The notes under the pieces: generated by a model | Told to the model about the DNA's origin: nothing | What the model saw: only the letters and a program-made list of their open reading frames with translations | Database searches by the model: none | Source of the DNA: Actinomycetes bacterium | GTDB lineage: Bacteria > Actinomycetota > Acidimicrobiia > Acidimicrobiales > Acidimicrobiaceae | NCBI GenBank assembly: GCA_021826315.1 | Contig: JAKAZZ010000013.1 | Coordinates: 1-57,490, forward strand | Direction: 5' to 3' | DNA: 57,490 nucleotides | Part shown: in pieces, positions 8,146 to 15,815 of the stretch | Layout of the letters: each line of letters starts with the position of its first letter | Position numbering within the stretch: the stretch's first letter is position 1 | Translations under genes and position numbers: made by a program

Positions 8146-9462
8146 GTGAATGCCGCCAGAATAAGGGTATTGGTGGTTGACGATTCCGCCGTTATCCGTA
8201 AAATCGTCACCTCCACGCTCCTCAAAGAAGAAGATATTGAGGTTGTGGGTACAGCTGCCTCGGGACGAGAGGCTATCAGCCGATTCAAGGAATTGAAGCC
8301 TGATGTCATAACTCTCGACGTTGAGATGCCAGATATGACGGGTATTGAGGCGATACCCCACATTCGTCAAATTGACGCCAAAGTTCCGATAATAATGTTT
8401 TCGACTCTAACGGAGTCCGGTGGTAAGGCGACTCTTGACGCTTTGAGCGCAGGAGCGACCGACTACGTTACTAAGCCCTCTTCCTCGACTTCCGTAGAGG
8501 CATCGAAGGATATTATCGCCTCCTCGTTGGCGAACAAGATTCGAGCTCTCGGTCAAAAGAGACGCCGAGCCTCGGGTGCTGCCGCAGGATATGCGGGCAA
8601 CCCCGCTACTCATCGGCCAGGTATTTCAACTACGCCCAACAGCAGGTTTGCGGCTCCAGGAAGTTTTAGCCCTAAGGCTCCGGTTACTCCATTTGCTAGA
8701 GCTCTTCCACAAGATTCGAAGTCGGCCCCTGATCGCGGTGAAACAACCCGTTTTCGTTCGACGAATCATCGACCACCTTCGCTGATTCTAATCGGAATCT
8801 CTACCGGTGGCCCAAATGCTCTAGGCGAACTTTTACCAGCTCTGCCTGCGAATCTTCCGGTGCCAATACTGATTGTGCAGCATATGCCGGCAACGTTTAC
8901 GAGGCTGCTCGCCGAGAGGCTAGATGCGAAGTCAAAGCTAAAGGTCATGGAGGCCAAGGGTGGTGAAGTACCGAGACCAGGTGAGGTGTATATCGCCCCT
9001 GGAGAACATCACTTGGTTATCACGAGCAACAGCCGCAGCGAGCTTTCGATATCGTTAGATGATTCTCCGCCGGTTAACTCCTGTCGACCCTCAGTCGATA
9101 CCCTCTTTCATTCGGCGACGCACCTCGCTAGCCGAGTGATGGCGATAGTTATGACCGGCATGGGCCAAGATGGCTACACCGGCGCAAGGGAACTGAAGGC
9201 CGCCGGAGCTGAGATTGTGACACAAGATGAGGCTTCATCGGTTGTTTGGGGGATGCCTGGTTATGTTACAAACGCTGGGCTTTCAGAACAAGTTCTACCA
9301 TTGAACCAGATAGCACAGTACATCGTAAGGAGGTGTGGCGCATCGGGAACTGCTGACCGCTCCTCAGTAACTCAATCACCCAATTCGCATGCACCTGCAG
9401 TTAGTACTGCTACAACCTCTCGGAGTACCACTTCGGAGATCGGAGGCCGACGATGGCACTAA
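8146..9462 (+). CDS. cheB: Chemotaxis response regulator protein-glutamate methylesterase CheB
   Basis: CheB removes methyl groups from chemoreceptors when phosphorylated by CheA and so resets adaptation. The 438-residue protein has an N-terminal receiver (RVLVVDDSAVIRKIV, phospho-Asp in VITLDVEMPDM, Lys in YVTKPSS). A long Ser/Pro/Arg-rich linker follows, then the esterase domain with the catalytic triad visible: Ser in LIGISTGGP, His in IVQHMP, and Asp in MTGMGQDGYTGA. A tail of about 50 Ser/Thr-rich residues follows the esterase and is longer than in standard CheB. The GTG start is preceded by GAGGTAG. It overlaps cheR by ten bases. Confidence 0.95.
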   Translation: MNAARIRVLVVDDSAVIRKIVTSTLLKEEDIEVVGTAASGREAISRFKELKPDVITLDVEMPDMTGIEAIPHIRQIDAKVPIIMFSTLTESGGKATLDALSAGATDYVTKPSSSTSVEASKDIIASSLANKIRALGQKRRRASGAAAGYAGNPATHRPGISTTPNSRFAAPGSFSPKAPVTPFARALPQDSKSAPDRGETTRFRSTNHRPPSLILIGISTGGPNALGELLPALPANLPVPILIVQHMPATFTRLLAERLDAKSKLKVMEAKGGEVPRPGEVYIAPGEHHLVITSNSRSELSISLDDSPPVNSCRPSVDTLFHSATHLASRVMAIVMTGMGQDGYTGARELKAAGAEIVTQDEASSVVWGMPGYVTNAGLSEQVLPLNQIAQYIVRRCGASGTADRSSVTQSPNSHAPAVSTATTSRSTTSEIGGRRWH

Positions 9463-10352
9463 GTTCCAACGACTTCACTTTTCTGGCAAATTATGTTAAA
9501 AATTCAACTGCTATCGTCCTCACCCCGGACAAGGACTACTTGGTTGAAAGTAGGCTAAACCCCGTCGCTAGGCGAGTTGGCGTTGCCTCAATTACTGAAC
9601 TCGTAGCAAAGTTGAGAACTAATCCAACGATTAACTCAGAGGTTGGTTCTATGGTCGCGGAGGCGATGACCACCAATGAGACTTATTTTTTCAGGGACGT
9701 AAAGCCATTTGATGTTTTGAAGAGTGAGCTTCTGCCTAAGGTAATCGAGCGCAAGGGTGCTGATAGGACATTGAACATTTGGTCAGCAGCGTGCTCGTCT
9801 GGACAAGAGTCTTACTCGATAGCAATGGTTATCAAGGAGCACTTTCCAGCTCTTTCGAGCTGGAGGATCCGTATTATCGGCACCGATATCTCAAGGGCGA
9901 TGGTTGAGCGGACTAAGGAAGGCATATTCTCCCAGATTGAGATCAACCGAGGTTTACCTGCTCCTTTATTGGTAAAGTACTTCACAAAGTCAGGATCCGA
10001 ATGGAAGATTAAGCCAGATTTGACCTCGATGGTGGATGCGTCTGTCATGAATCTTGCTGGTAATTGGCCCATGCTACCGAGGATGGACATCGTCTTTCTG
10101 CGCAATGTGCTTATTTACTTCGATCTTCAAACCAAGAGATCGATCTTGGAGAAGGTAAATAGGGTTCTAGTACCAGGCGGCGCGCTACTACTCGGCGGGT
10201 CAGAGACGACTATGAACGTAAGCAATGACTATGACCGCATAACTTCTGGAAATACCTTCTATTACAAGTCAAAGGGAGGGCCGCAGCCGGCCACAGGACC
10301 GACCCAGGTCGCTCGAGCTCCGTATGTGTCTCCACGTGGTAGTGCGTTTTAA
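9453..10352 (+). CDS. cheR: Chemotaxis protein methyltransferase CheR
   Basis: CheR methylates glutamates of chemoreceptors using S-adenosylmethionine, opposing CheB. The 299-residue product has the small helical N-terminal domain, then EAMTTNETYFFRD, the SAM-binding loop IWSAACSSGQESYSIAM, IIGTDIS, and the catalytic-domain motif FLRNVLIYFD. No C-terminal NWETF-binding or TPR extension is present. It overlaps the end of cheB by ten bases. An imperfect hairpin (10354-10373) follows the stop but has no T-tract, so read-through to the next genes is possible. No chemoreceptor gene lies in this window. Confidence 0.96.
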   Translation: MALSSNDFTFLANYVKNSTAIVLTPDKDYLVESRLNPVARRVGVASITELVAKLRTNPTINSEVGSMVAEAMTTNETYFFRDVKPFDVLKSELLPKVIERKGADRTLNIWSAACSSGQESYSIAMVIKEHFPALSSWRIRIIGTDISRAMVERTKEGIFSQIEINRGLPAPLLVKYFTKSGSEWKIKPDLTSMVDASVMNLAGNWPMLPRMDIVFLRNVLIYFDLQTKRSILEKVNRVLVPGGALLLGGSETTMNVSNDYDRITSGNTFYYKSKGGPQPATGPTQVARAPYVSPRGSAF

Positions 10353-10427
10353 TTTCCTTCAAGTTCGAAGGAATAATCGACGAAGTAAAAGTTAGCTTCT
10401 CAGTAAAGGATTGGATAGGAGCTCCAA

Positions 10428-10793
10428 ATGAAGATATTGATTGTAGACGACTCAAAGGCTATGAGAATGATCGTTCTCCGCCACCTTCGTCAGGCTGGAT
10501 ATGGAGATGCCGACTTTGTCGAAGCGTCCAACGGCCTCGAAGGCTTAGCCCAAGTAAAGGCCGAAGGTCCAGACCTGATCCTTTCAGACTGGAATATGCC
10601 AGAAATGAATGGTCTTGAATTTCTCCGTAAGCTTCGCAGTGATGGCGACGACACTGCGTTTGGGTTTGTAACCTCAGAAGGAACTCCCGACATGCACATG
10701 TTAGCAAGGGATTCGGGAGCTATATTCCTAATTGCAAAGCCGTTCACGGTAGAGACATTCCGTGAGACCCTAGATGCGGCAGGTGTCGCGTAA
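10428..10793 (+). CDS. Response regulator CheY (second copy)
   Basis: This 121-residue stand-alone receiver domain has ILIVDDSKAMRMIV at the N-terminus, phospho-Asp in LILSDWNMPEMNG, Thr/Ser at FVTSEGT, and Lys in IAKPFT. It has the size and form of CheY. The ATG follows TAGGAGCTCCAA. It overlaps the next gene by one base (TAATG), a CheX/CheC-like protein, which suggests that this CheY is the phosphatase's substrate. Whether this copy or the one at 7767 is the motor-binding CheY cannot be decided from the sequence. Confidence 0.92.
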   Translation: MKILIVDDSKAMRMIVLRHLRQAGYGDADFVEASNGLEGLAQVKAEGPDLILSDWNMPEMNGLEFLRKLRSDGDDTAFGFVTSEGTPDMHMLARDSGAIFLIAKPFTVETFRETLDAAGVA

Positions 10794-11269
10794 TGGCTGA
10801 GGATCCAAATTTAGTTTCAACGTGGCTGAGCGCGATGGTTTCGTCCGCGGAGGAGCTTGCCACTTCAACTTTAGGTCTCGACGGAATCACAGAAATCGAA
10901 TCAGGACTTCCAAATGACAGGAGTTTCCCCGGCTCTTACGTAGCTCTTGTTGGCGACGACTTCAACTTCGAATACGGGGTTGCGGGAAGCTGGGAGTCCT
11001 GTGCGACTCTCGGCAGGGCGCTGCTCTTTATGGAACCCGATGAGGAACTGACCGACGACGATATGGCCGATGCAATTAACGAAGTTATAAATATTGTTGC
11101 CGGCGGAGTCAAGCGACGGATGACGGAGATCGATCCTGGGCTAAAGTTAGGGTTGCCAGCATTTTTCAACGGAACCTTGCATCCGACTTCCCATCAAGAG
11201 GCTGCCGGATCAAAAATTGAAATTGCCGGTGCAGAGGTCTACTTACTGGCATTTCGCCATAAGGTTTAG
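10793..11269 (+). CDS. cheX: CheX-like chemotaxis phosphatase
   Basis: This 158-residue acidic cytosolic protein is predicted to dephosphorylate CheY-P. CheX/CheC/FliY phosphatases carry a helix with a conserved Glu and Asn three residues apart, and here INEVINIVAGGVK (about residues 96-108) has this E-x-x-N followed by the Ala-Gly found in CheX. The N-terminal half has the alternating strand pattern of the family. Its start overlaps the stop of the upstream cheY. No cheZ, cheC or cheD is present in the window, so this gene and the next probably supply the CheY-P phosphatase activity. Confidence 0.72.
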   Translation: MAEDPNLVSTWLSAMVSSAEELATSTLGLDGITEIESGLPNDRSFPGSYVALVGDDFNFEYGVAGSWESCATLGRALLFMEPDEELTDDDMADAINEVINIVAGGVKRRMTEIDPGLKLGLPAFFNGTLHPTSHQEAAGSKIEIAGAEVYLLAFRHKV

Positions 11270-11294
11270 TTATCGCTAGGAAAGAAGGAACCTG

Positions 11295-11798
11295 ATGGCG
11301 GACATCGGTGCAGATCTTCTCCTGCCTGGTCCGGACGAAGTTGAAGAAACTTTGGGGATGTTGGTAGGAAAGAGCGTTACAACAAAGAGGATTGCTAATC
11401 CACAAACAACCTCATTCAAAGGTTCGGTTTCTATCTACACCTTCGACGATGAGTCCGTTGGTGCAGCGATATTTTGCGAGATCGGCTTGACCAACTCACT
11501 CGGTGCAGCGATGATGATGATTCCTGCGGGCGCCGCAGAAGACGCTACCGACGAAGGTGAGATTCCCAACAACCTCCTCGAAAACTTCAAAGAGGTTGCA
11601 AATGTATTGACTGCGATTATGAATGACAAGCGAACGCATGCGAAGCGAGTCAAATTGTCAAAAGTTTTAGTTGCTCCTGACGAACTTAACGACGATATTC
11701 TTCCTCTGCTGAAATCGCCTGCTCGCGTGGCGTCATTCGATGCATTCATTCCGGGGGGATATCCAGGCGGTGAGATTCGCTTCTGTCTAGCTTTGTAA
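11295..11798 (+). CDS. CheX/CheC-like protein, second copy
   Basis: This 167-residue cytosolic protein lies 25 bases after the first CheX-like gene. A helix with ENFKEVANVLTAIMND (about residues 92-107) contains the E-x-x-N arrangement of CheY-P phosphatases, and the flanking strands (VSIYTFDDESVGAAIFCEI, then KLSKVLVAP) fit the same fold. The overall similarity to CheX is weaker than for its neighbour. It could be a diverged phosphatase or a dimerisation partner. No signal peptide or membrane segment is seen. A 10-bp inverted repeat follows. Confidence 0.55.
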   Translation: MADIGADLLLPGPDEVEETLGMLVGKSVTTKRIANPQTTSFKGSVSIYTFDDESVGAAIFCEIGLTNSLGAAMMMIPAGAAEDATDEGEIPNNLLENFKEVANVLTAIMNDKRTHAKRVKLSKVLVAPDELNDDILPLLKSPARVASFDAFIPGGYPGGEIRFCLAL

Positions 11799-11827
11799 GT
11801 TACCGATAAATTCATTGAACTTTTTTG

Positions 11828-11858
11828 CAATGGCCACTCATTATTTGGGTGGCCATTG
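11828..11858. repeat. Inverted repeat between the che genes and the glycosyltransferase
   Basis: CAATGGCCAC (11828-11837) and GTGGCCATTG (11849-11858) form a perfect 10-bp stem with an 11-base loop. The repeat ends 14 bases before the ATG of the glycosyltransferase. A T-run lies before rather than after the stem on the plus strand, so it is not a standard intrinsic terminator. It could be a translation-control hairpin or an operator. Confidence 0.55.
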
Positions 11859-11872
11859 TCGATACTTGAGAG

Positions 11873-14164
11873 ATGAAGAATCTACCGCTCAACGTGATCG
11901 TATTCTCGGAGTCCAAACTTCAACGTCGAAATCCAATCTTTGAATCGATAAGTAGTAGTGTAAGAGTTGGCGATAAGGTCTTTCTAGTAGATAAAGACTC
12001 CTTGGAGATGGACAAAGAAGGTCTCTTTACCCGTCTTTCCCTCTCGCAATTGAAGGCAAGTGTCCTTACTGCGGACGGCGATTCGGTGCTTTTGACGCCA
12101 TCTTGCCATATCACGAAGTCAAATTTAGACCTCTTGCGTCGGAGGTTTGACGAAGGTTGGGAGATTGTTGCTCCGAGGTCGAACGCGCTTCCTCTTTATC
12201 AGAGGGTCGTGAGCCCACACTACTCGGGGCGCAGTCAGATGAGAAGCTTTCAACGAAAGTGGGAAGAGACACACCAAGGACTCCTAACCTCCACGCCTTT
12301 TGTTGCAGTTGAGGGTCTCGGAGTAAAAAATTCACATCTGTTGAATGCTCTTTCGAAGGCCGCCTCCCTATCGTTTCTTGATTTGGCATGGGCAATATCG
12401 CTAACGATGAGCGAGGCCGATATTTCAATAAAGATCGATGACAGTAACTATCTCCACGTAAGTGGTTCCTCCGACTATCGCGTTTCCTTGCAGTACCAGA
12501 GATCTACCGATGTCTCGGGCGCCTATGAAAAAGTTGCGGTTGATCAAAGCGACAGCAATCGAAAGGTGGTTGCCTCTTCGACCGATGCTACACAGGTCCT
12601 TTCGCTGGCGATGATTGTGAAGAACGAAGAGGACAACTTGACCAAAGCGGTCGATTCAGTTCGATCATTAGTAGAGGATGTTGTCGTCGTTGACACTGGA
12701 TCGACAGACGATACTATCGCCATCATTGCGCAGATGGGTCTCGAGGCGTATCACTTCGATTGGATCGATGACTTTGGTGCCGCAAGGGACTTTGCGTTGG
12801 ATAATACAGGCTCAGATTGGGTGCTACACCTCGACGCTGACGAGACTTTTGAAGTTGACCCTACCGCTTTCTTAGCAGAACTAGCCGAACTAGTTGGCAA
12901 TGGCGTTGCTGCATTTGCCAATATCTACAACCATGACCAGCTTGAGCTAGCAGATGCAATGTCGCATCAGATGATCCGTGTTGCAAGAAGAGTAGATGTC
13001 AGATGGAGCGGTATGATCCACGAGCAACTCTTTGAACGTTGCGACCTCCGCTCGCCGGTCGTGGGCGAGATTCAATCTGGCCATATCGACCACTTTGGCT
13101 ATACAAGTATCGGTGATGCGATAAAGAAAAAGAGTGATCGCAACCTTCGCATAGCGAAGCAATACTACGAGATGCGAAGGGACGCTTACTCTTTAATCCA
13201 CCTCGCACGAACTTATATTCTTGCAGGTGAGTCAGATGTAGCTGAGGCGATGCTCGAAGAAGCTGTCGAAAAGGGCCAAATTGAGCACCTATGGTTACCC
13301 GTGGTATACAGATTGCTGATTGAGTCGAAACTCGGGAAAAGCGAAGTTGAATCAGCAAAGAAATATGTAGTTGAATTTGGATCGAGATTCCCGAGAAGAG
13401 CAGATCAGATGGCACGCGAAGCTTTGGTACTTGCTAAGGAGGGCGACATATCCGGGGCACTTTCGGTATTTAGATCGCTACCAGTACGCGAAGTCTACCC
13501 GGGAGATATGACCTTTTATCGTGCGCAAATCGTGCCATCGATCGCTAAGTACGTTGGTGAGGCTGGAAACTACTTCGAGGCGTGCTTGATCATGCTTAAC
13601 ACGATGGACGAGGCTGGTGGGGTGGAGGTTCATCCTGGGCTTTTGATTGATTACATGGAAAAGGCCAATATCGCCCCGATGGAGTTTTATCGACGAATAC
13701 CTCAGGATCGACGTGTGTCGGTCTTTGGCCTCATCCGTCAGTTAGACCTCATAGACCCTGATTTGGGTTCCAGGTTCGTAATTGACCTTTTGAAAAATGG
13801 AGTTTCTGATTTAGTTGTTCTGGTAACTGCGGCTGAGGTATCTAAATTCGCACACGTTGCGCTCAAACTTGAGATCTCGGCGTTCCTCAGAGCGGCTGGT
13901 ATGTACGATCACTGCCCTCTCATTACGTCAGCGAAGGATCTAAGGCTCCCAATCGCAGAACGAATAGCGAGCGCCTTCGTCGCATATGGTGCATTTAATG
14001 ATGATAGATCGCGAGAGATAGCAGCCGTAATATGTGATGCGCTGCCCACCGATACCCTAGGTGCTGCCGTCGAGATTGCTAACGAAAAGTACTCGTTGGA
14101 ACTCCCGCGAGATGGTAGCTCTTTGTTGCTTACATTCTCTGACGAACTGGCATCTGCGAGGTAG
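11873..14164 (+). CDS. Large GT2 glycosyltransferase with TPR-like repeats, candidate flagellin glycosyltransferase
   Basis: This 763-residue cytosolic protein has no signal peptide. Residues 1-195 resemble a decayed GT-A fold (NVIVFSE, ADGDSVLLTPSCHITKSNL). A clear GT2 domain starts near residue 243 with LSLAMIVKNEEDNL, VVVDTGSTDDT and the metal-binding LHLDADETFE, typical of SPBc2-type and Lgt-like glycosyltransferases. From about residue 400, helical repeats (YSLIHLARTYILAGESDVAE) suggest TPR-type protein binding. It stands between chemotaxis genes and flagellin, and the gene at 36266 has the same GT2-plus-repeat layout inside the export operon. Flagellin or hook glycosylation is the simplest explanation but is inference. 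Donor and acceptor are unknown. Confidence 0.82.
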   Translation: MKNLPLNVIVFSESKLQRRNPIFESISSSVRVGDKVFLVDKDSLEMDKEGLFTRLSLSQLKASVLTADGDSVLLTPSCHITKSNLDLLRRRFDEGWEIVAPRSNALPLYQRVVSPHYSGRSQMRSFQRKWEETHQGLLTSTPFVAVEGLGVKNSHLLNALSKAASLSFLDLAWAISLTMSEADISIKIDDSNYLHVSGSSDYRVSLQYQRSTDVSGAYEKVAVDQSDSNRKVVASSTDATQVLSLAMIVKNEEDNLTKAVDSVRSLVEDVVVVDTGSTDDTIAIIAQMGLEAYHFDWIDDFGAARDFALDNTGSDWVLHLDADETFEVDPTAFLAELAELVGNGVAAFANIYNHDQLELADAMSHQMIRVARRVDVRWSGMIHEQLFERCDLRSPVVGEIQSGHIDHFGYTSIGDAIKKKSDRNLRIAKQYYEMRRDAYSLIHLARTYILAGESDVAEAMLEEAVEKGQIEHLWLPVVYRLLIESKLGKSEVESAKKYVVEFGSRFPRRADQMAREALVLAKEGDISGALSVFRSLPVREVYPGDMTFYRAQIVPSIAKYVGEAGNYFEACLIMLNTMDEAGGVEVHPGLLIDYMEKANIAPMEFYRRIPQDRRVSVFGLIRQLDLIDPDLGSRFVIDLLKNGVSDLVVLVTAAEVSKFAHVALKLEISAFLRAAGMYDHCPLITSAKDLRLPIAERIASAFVAYGAFNDDRSREIAAVICDALPTDTLGAAVEIANEKYSLELPRDGSSLLLTFSDELASAR

Positions 14165-14751
14165 CACGAACTCGAGGTGAAACTTCTGTTATTTGCGAGT
14201 CTGCTCTTCGAATCGGTCGACTTCGGTTTTCCTTTATGAAAACAACAACTTCAAATTACATTGGCAGCGCTTCGACCACGACTTTAATAGTCCGTATAAG
14301 CCTTGGTACGCGTTTCCATTTATTCAAAGTCATAGGTGCCTGAGTTTAGTTAATGGGCATTGTCGATGAACCAGAGGACTTCCGACGATTTCGTTTACCT
14401 TCTGTATGTTACTTGTCGACTATGCGCGATCTTTGAATTGGCCACTTTGCCATCAGCAGCCGGCGAATGAGGGAAGACGTCGCAGGGTGTCAAGTAGGAG
14501 GGCGCGCATCATTTTCCCAACTTGCGGACTAGCCCTTCAGATGGCGAAAATGAGACGCCCTAGCGTTTGATGTAGTTGTTAATGCGACGACTCCACCATT
14601 TTCACGCTTTCATACCGATGAATTTGGAGTCGAAATTCCACGAAGTGCTGGTTTTGGTGTAGATAACCTAAAGTCCGGTGGTATCTCGCATGCAAAACTG
14701 CAGCAAGAGGCCAATATTGCTTAAAAAAGACGAGAAATTTTGAAAAAGTTC
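14165..14751. other. Gene-free region upstream of flagellin
   Basis: About 590 bases hold no convincing gene. Short frames (for example a 35-codon one from 14236) lack ribosome-binding sites and resemble nothing known. The only marked structure is a long imperfect inverted repeat at 14499-14561. The region ends at the sigma-28-like flagellin promoter. It could hold a regulatory RNA, or decayed sequence such as a former flagellar gene. Confidence 0.6.
14499..14561. repeat. Imperfect long inverted repeat in the gene-free region
   Basis: AGGGCG (14499-14504) pairs with CGCCCT (14556-14561), and CATTTTC (14510-14516) pairs with GAAAATG (14546-14552). The two stems are separated by an asymmetric internal loop and enclose a 29-base apical segment. 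It lies about 250 bases upstream of the flagellin promoter, so it is not in the flagellin leader. It could be a terminator remnant for the glycosyltransferase or part of a small RNA. Confidence 0.45.
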
Positions 14752-14778
14752 TAAAGCAAATCCCTGTAGTGCCGAAAG
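14752..14778 (+). promoter_or_regulatory. Sigma-28-like flagellin promoter
   Basis: TAAAGCAA (14752-14759), 11 bases, GCCGAAAG (14771-14778). The -35 keeps the TAAAG core and the -10 keeps GCCGA, with the same 11-base spacing as the perfect site before flgN. The predicted start is near 14785, giving a leader of about 90 bases before the flagellin ATG. Confidence 0.7.
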
Positions 14779-14826
14779 ACTTATTAGCCACTCCAAAGGT
14801 GACCCTGTGAATCTTGCCGCAAGAGA

Positions 14827-14864
14827 CGCGTCACCAAGGATGGGAGACGTGAATATCAAGGAGG
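14827..14864 (+). promoter_or_regulatory. Predicted CsrA-binding region in the flagellin leader
   Basis: A hairpin pairs CGCGTC (14827-14832) with GACGTG (14846-14851) through six pairs including one G-U. Its 13-base loop contains AAGGAT, a GGA in a loop as CsrA prefers. A second GGA lies in TCAAGGAGG (14856-14864), which is also the Shine-Dalgarno sequence of flagellin. This two-site layout, with one site overlapping the ribosome-binding site, is how CsrA represses hag in Bacillus subtilis. csrA and fliW are both in the window. Confidence 0.6.
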
Positions 14865-14874
14865 AAATAGAAAG

Positions 14875-15705
14875 ATGTCGCTTTCGATTAATACAAATAT
14901 CGCAGCTATTGACGCTTACAATAACCTGAACAACACAAGCAATCAACTAGACAAGACGATTTCGCAGTTGTCCTCGGGTCTTCAGATCCAAACAGCAGCT
15001 GACAACTCGTCAGGTTACGTTATCGCCCAGGATCTTCAGGCTCAATCGAACGGTTTGAATGTCGGTATCTCCAACGGACAGAACGCAATCTCGGTCCTTC
15101 AGATCGCCAATGGCGCCATGAACCAGCAGGTTTCCATTCTGCAAAGAATGAACCAGCTCGCAACGCAGGCATCAAACTCTGGAGCACTATCGAGCAACGC
15201 ACTCAACGCCGTGAATACTGAGTTCACCGCTCTTTCGAGCCAGTTGAATCAGATTGCTCAAAGCACGACGTTCGGTAGCAGCAGCAATTCGCTGTTAGCG
15301 ACTAACGCAGTTTTGACCTTCCAGTTAGGTGCTTACGCAACCACTACAAACCAAGTTACAGTTCAACTCGCATTCACGACTGCTTCGTCACTTGGTGTAT
15401 CTGGCCTTAGCTTGACTACGTTCGCAGGTGCCCAAAGTGCCCTCTCATCTGTTCAGACAGCTATCGACAACGTAGCTTCCATACAGGCAAGCTTAGGTGC
15501 TAGCCAGAATCAGATTCAGGCTGACATTGCCAACTTGACCATTAGCCAGCAGAACGTCCAAGCAGCTCACTCGAGCTTGGTGGATGCGAACATGGCTCAA
15601 ACTGTGACAACCTTCACTGCGCAGCAGATCCTGATGCAGGCCGGTACTTCAATGCTTGGGCAAGCCCAACAGCTTCCGAGCATGCTTCTCAAGTTGATAC
15701 CATAG
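14875..15705 (+). CDS. hag: Flagellin
   Basis: Flagellin is the filament subunit, exported unfolded through the flagellar apparatus. The 276-residue protein has both conserved coiled-coil ends. The N-terminus is LSINTNIAAIDAYNNLNNT, then ISQLSSGLQIQTAADNSSGY and a helix with LQIANGAMNQQVSILQRMNQLATQ. The C-terminus is SLVDANMAQTVTTFTAQQIL, ending QQLPSMLLKLIP. The variable middle is only about 100 residues and rich in Ser, Thr and Ala, so the filament surface domain is minimal and offers many O-glycosylation sites. AAGGAGG precedes the ATG by ten bases. A strong terminator follows. Expression probably depends on sigma-28 and CsrA/FliW. Confidence 0.96.
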   Translation: MSLSINTNIAAIDAYNNLNNTSNQLDKTISQLSSGLQIQTAADNSSGYVIAQDLQAQSNGLNVGISNGQNAISVLQIANGAMNQQVSILQRMNQLATQASNSGALSSNALNAVNTEFTALSSQLNQIAQSTTFGSSSNSLLATNAVLTFQLGAYATTTNQVTVQLAFTTASSLGVSGLSLTTFAGAQSALSSVQTAIDNVASIQASLGASQNQIQADIANLTISQQNVQAAHSSLVDANMAQTVTTFTAQQILMQAGTSMLGQAQQLPSMLLKLIP

Positions 15706-15742
15706 TGATTCAAGCGGCTTGACCGTTTACTAACAAATAAGG

Positions 15743-15777
15743 GGCGCAAGTTCATAGCGGGCTTGCGCCTTTTTTTG
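15743..15777 (+). terminator. Intrinsic terminator of flagellin
   Basis: GGCGCAAG (15743-15750) pairs with CTTGCGCC (15762-15769), followed by a run of seven T. It is a classic intrinsic terminator that isolates the flagellin transcript from fliD. Confidence 0.88.
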
Positions 15778-15815
15778 ACCTTGACTACACGTGGTGTGGG
15801 AGAAAAGGAAAAGAA

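Noticed and set aside
10354..10373. Hairpin after cheR as a terminator
   Set aside because: The stem is seven AT-rich pairs with no T-run, and the following cheY is close and likely co-transcribed.
11783..11809. Possible sigma-28 promoter before the large glycosyltransferase (ACCGATAA at 11802)
   Set aside because: The -10 fits seven of eight bases, but the -35 region matches only one of eight and the site lies at the end of the CheX-like gene.
14236..14343. Thirty-five-codon frame upstream of flagellin
   Set aside because: It has no ribosome-binding site and no family resemblance, and its composition is like the surrounding non-coding DNA.
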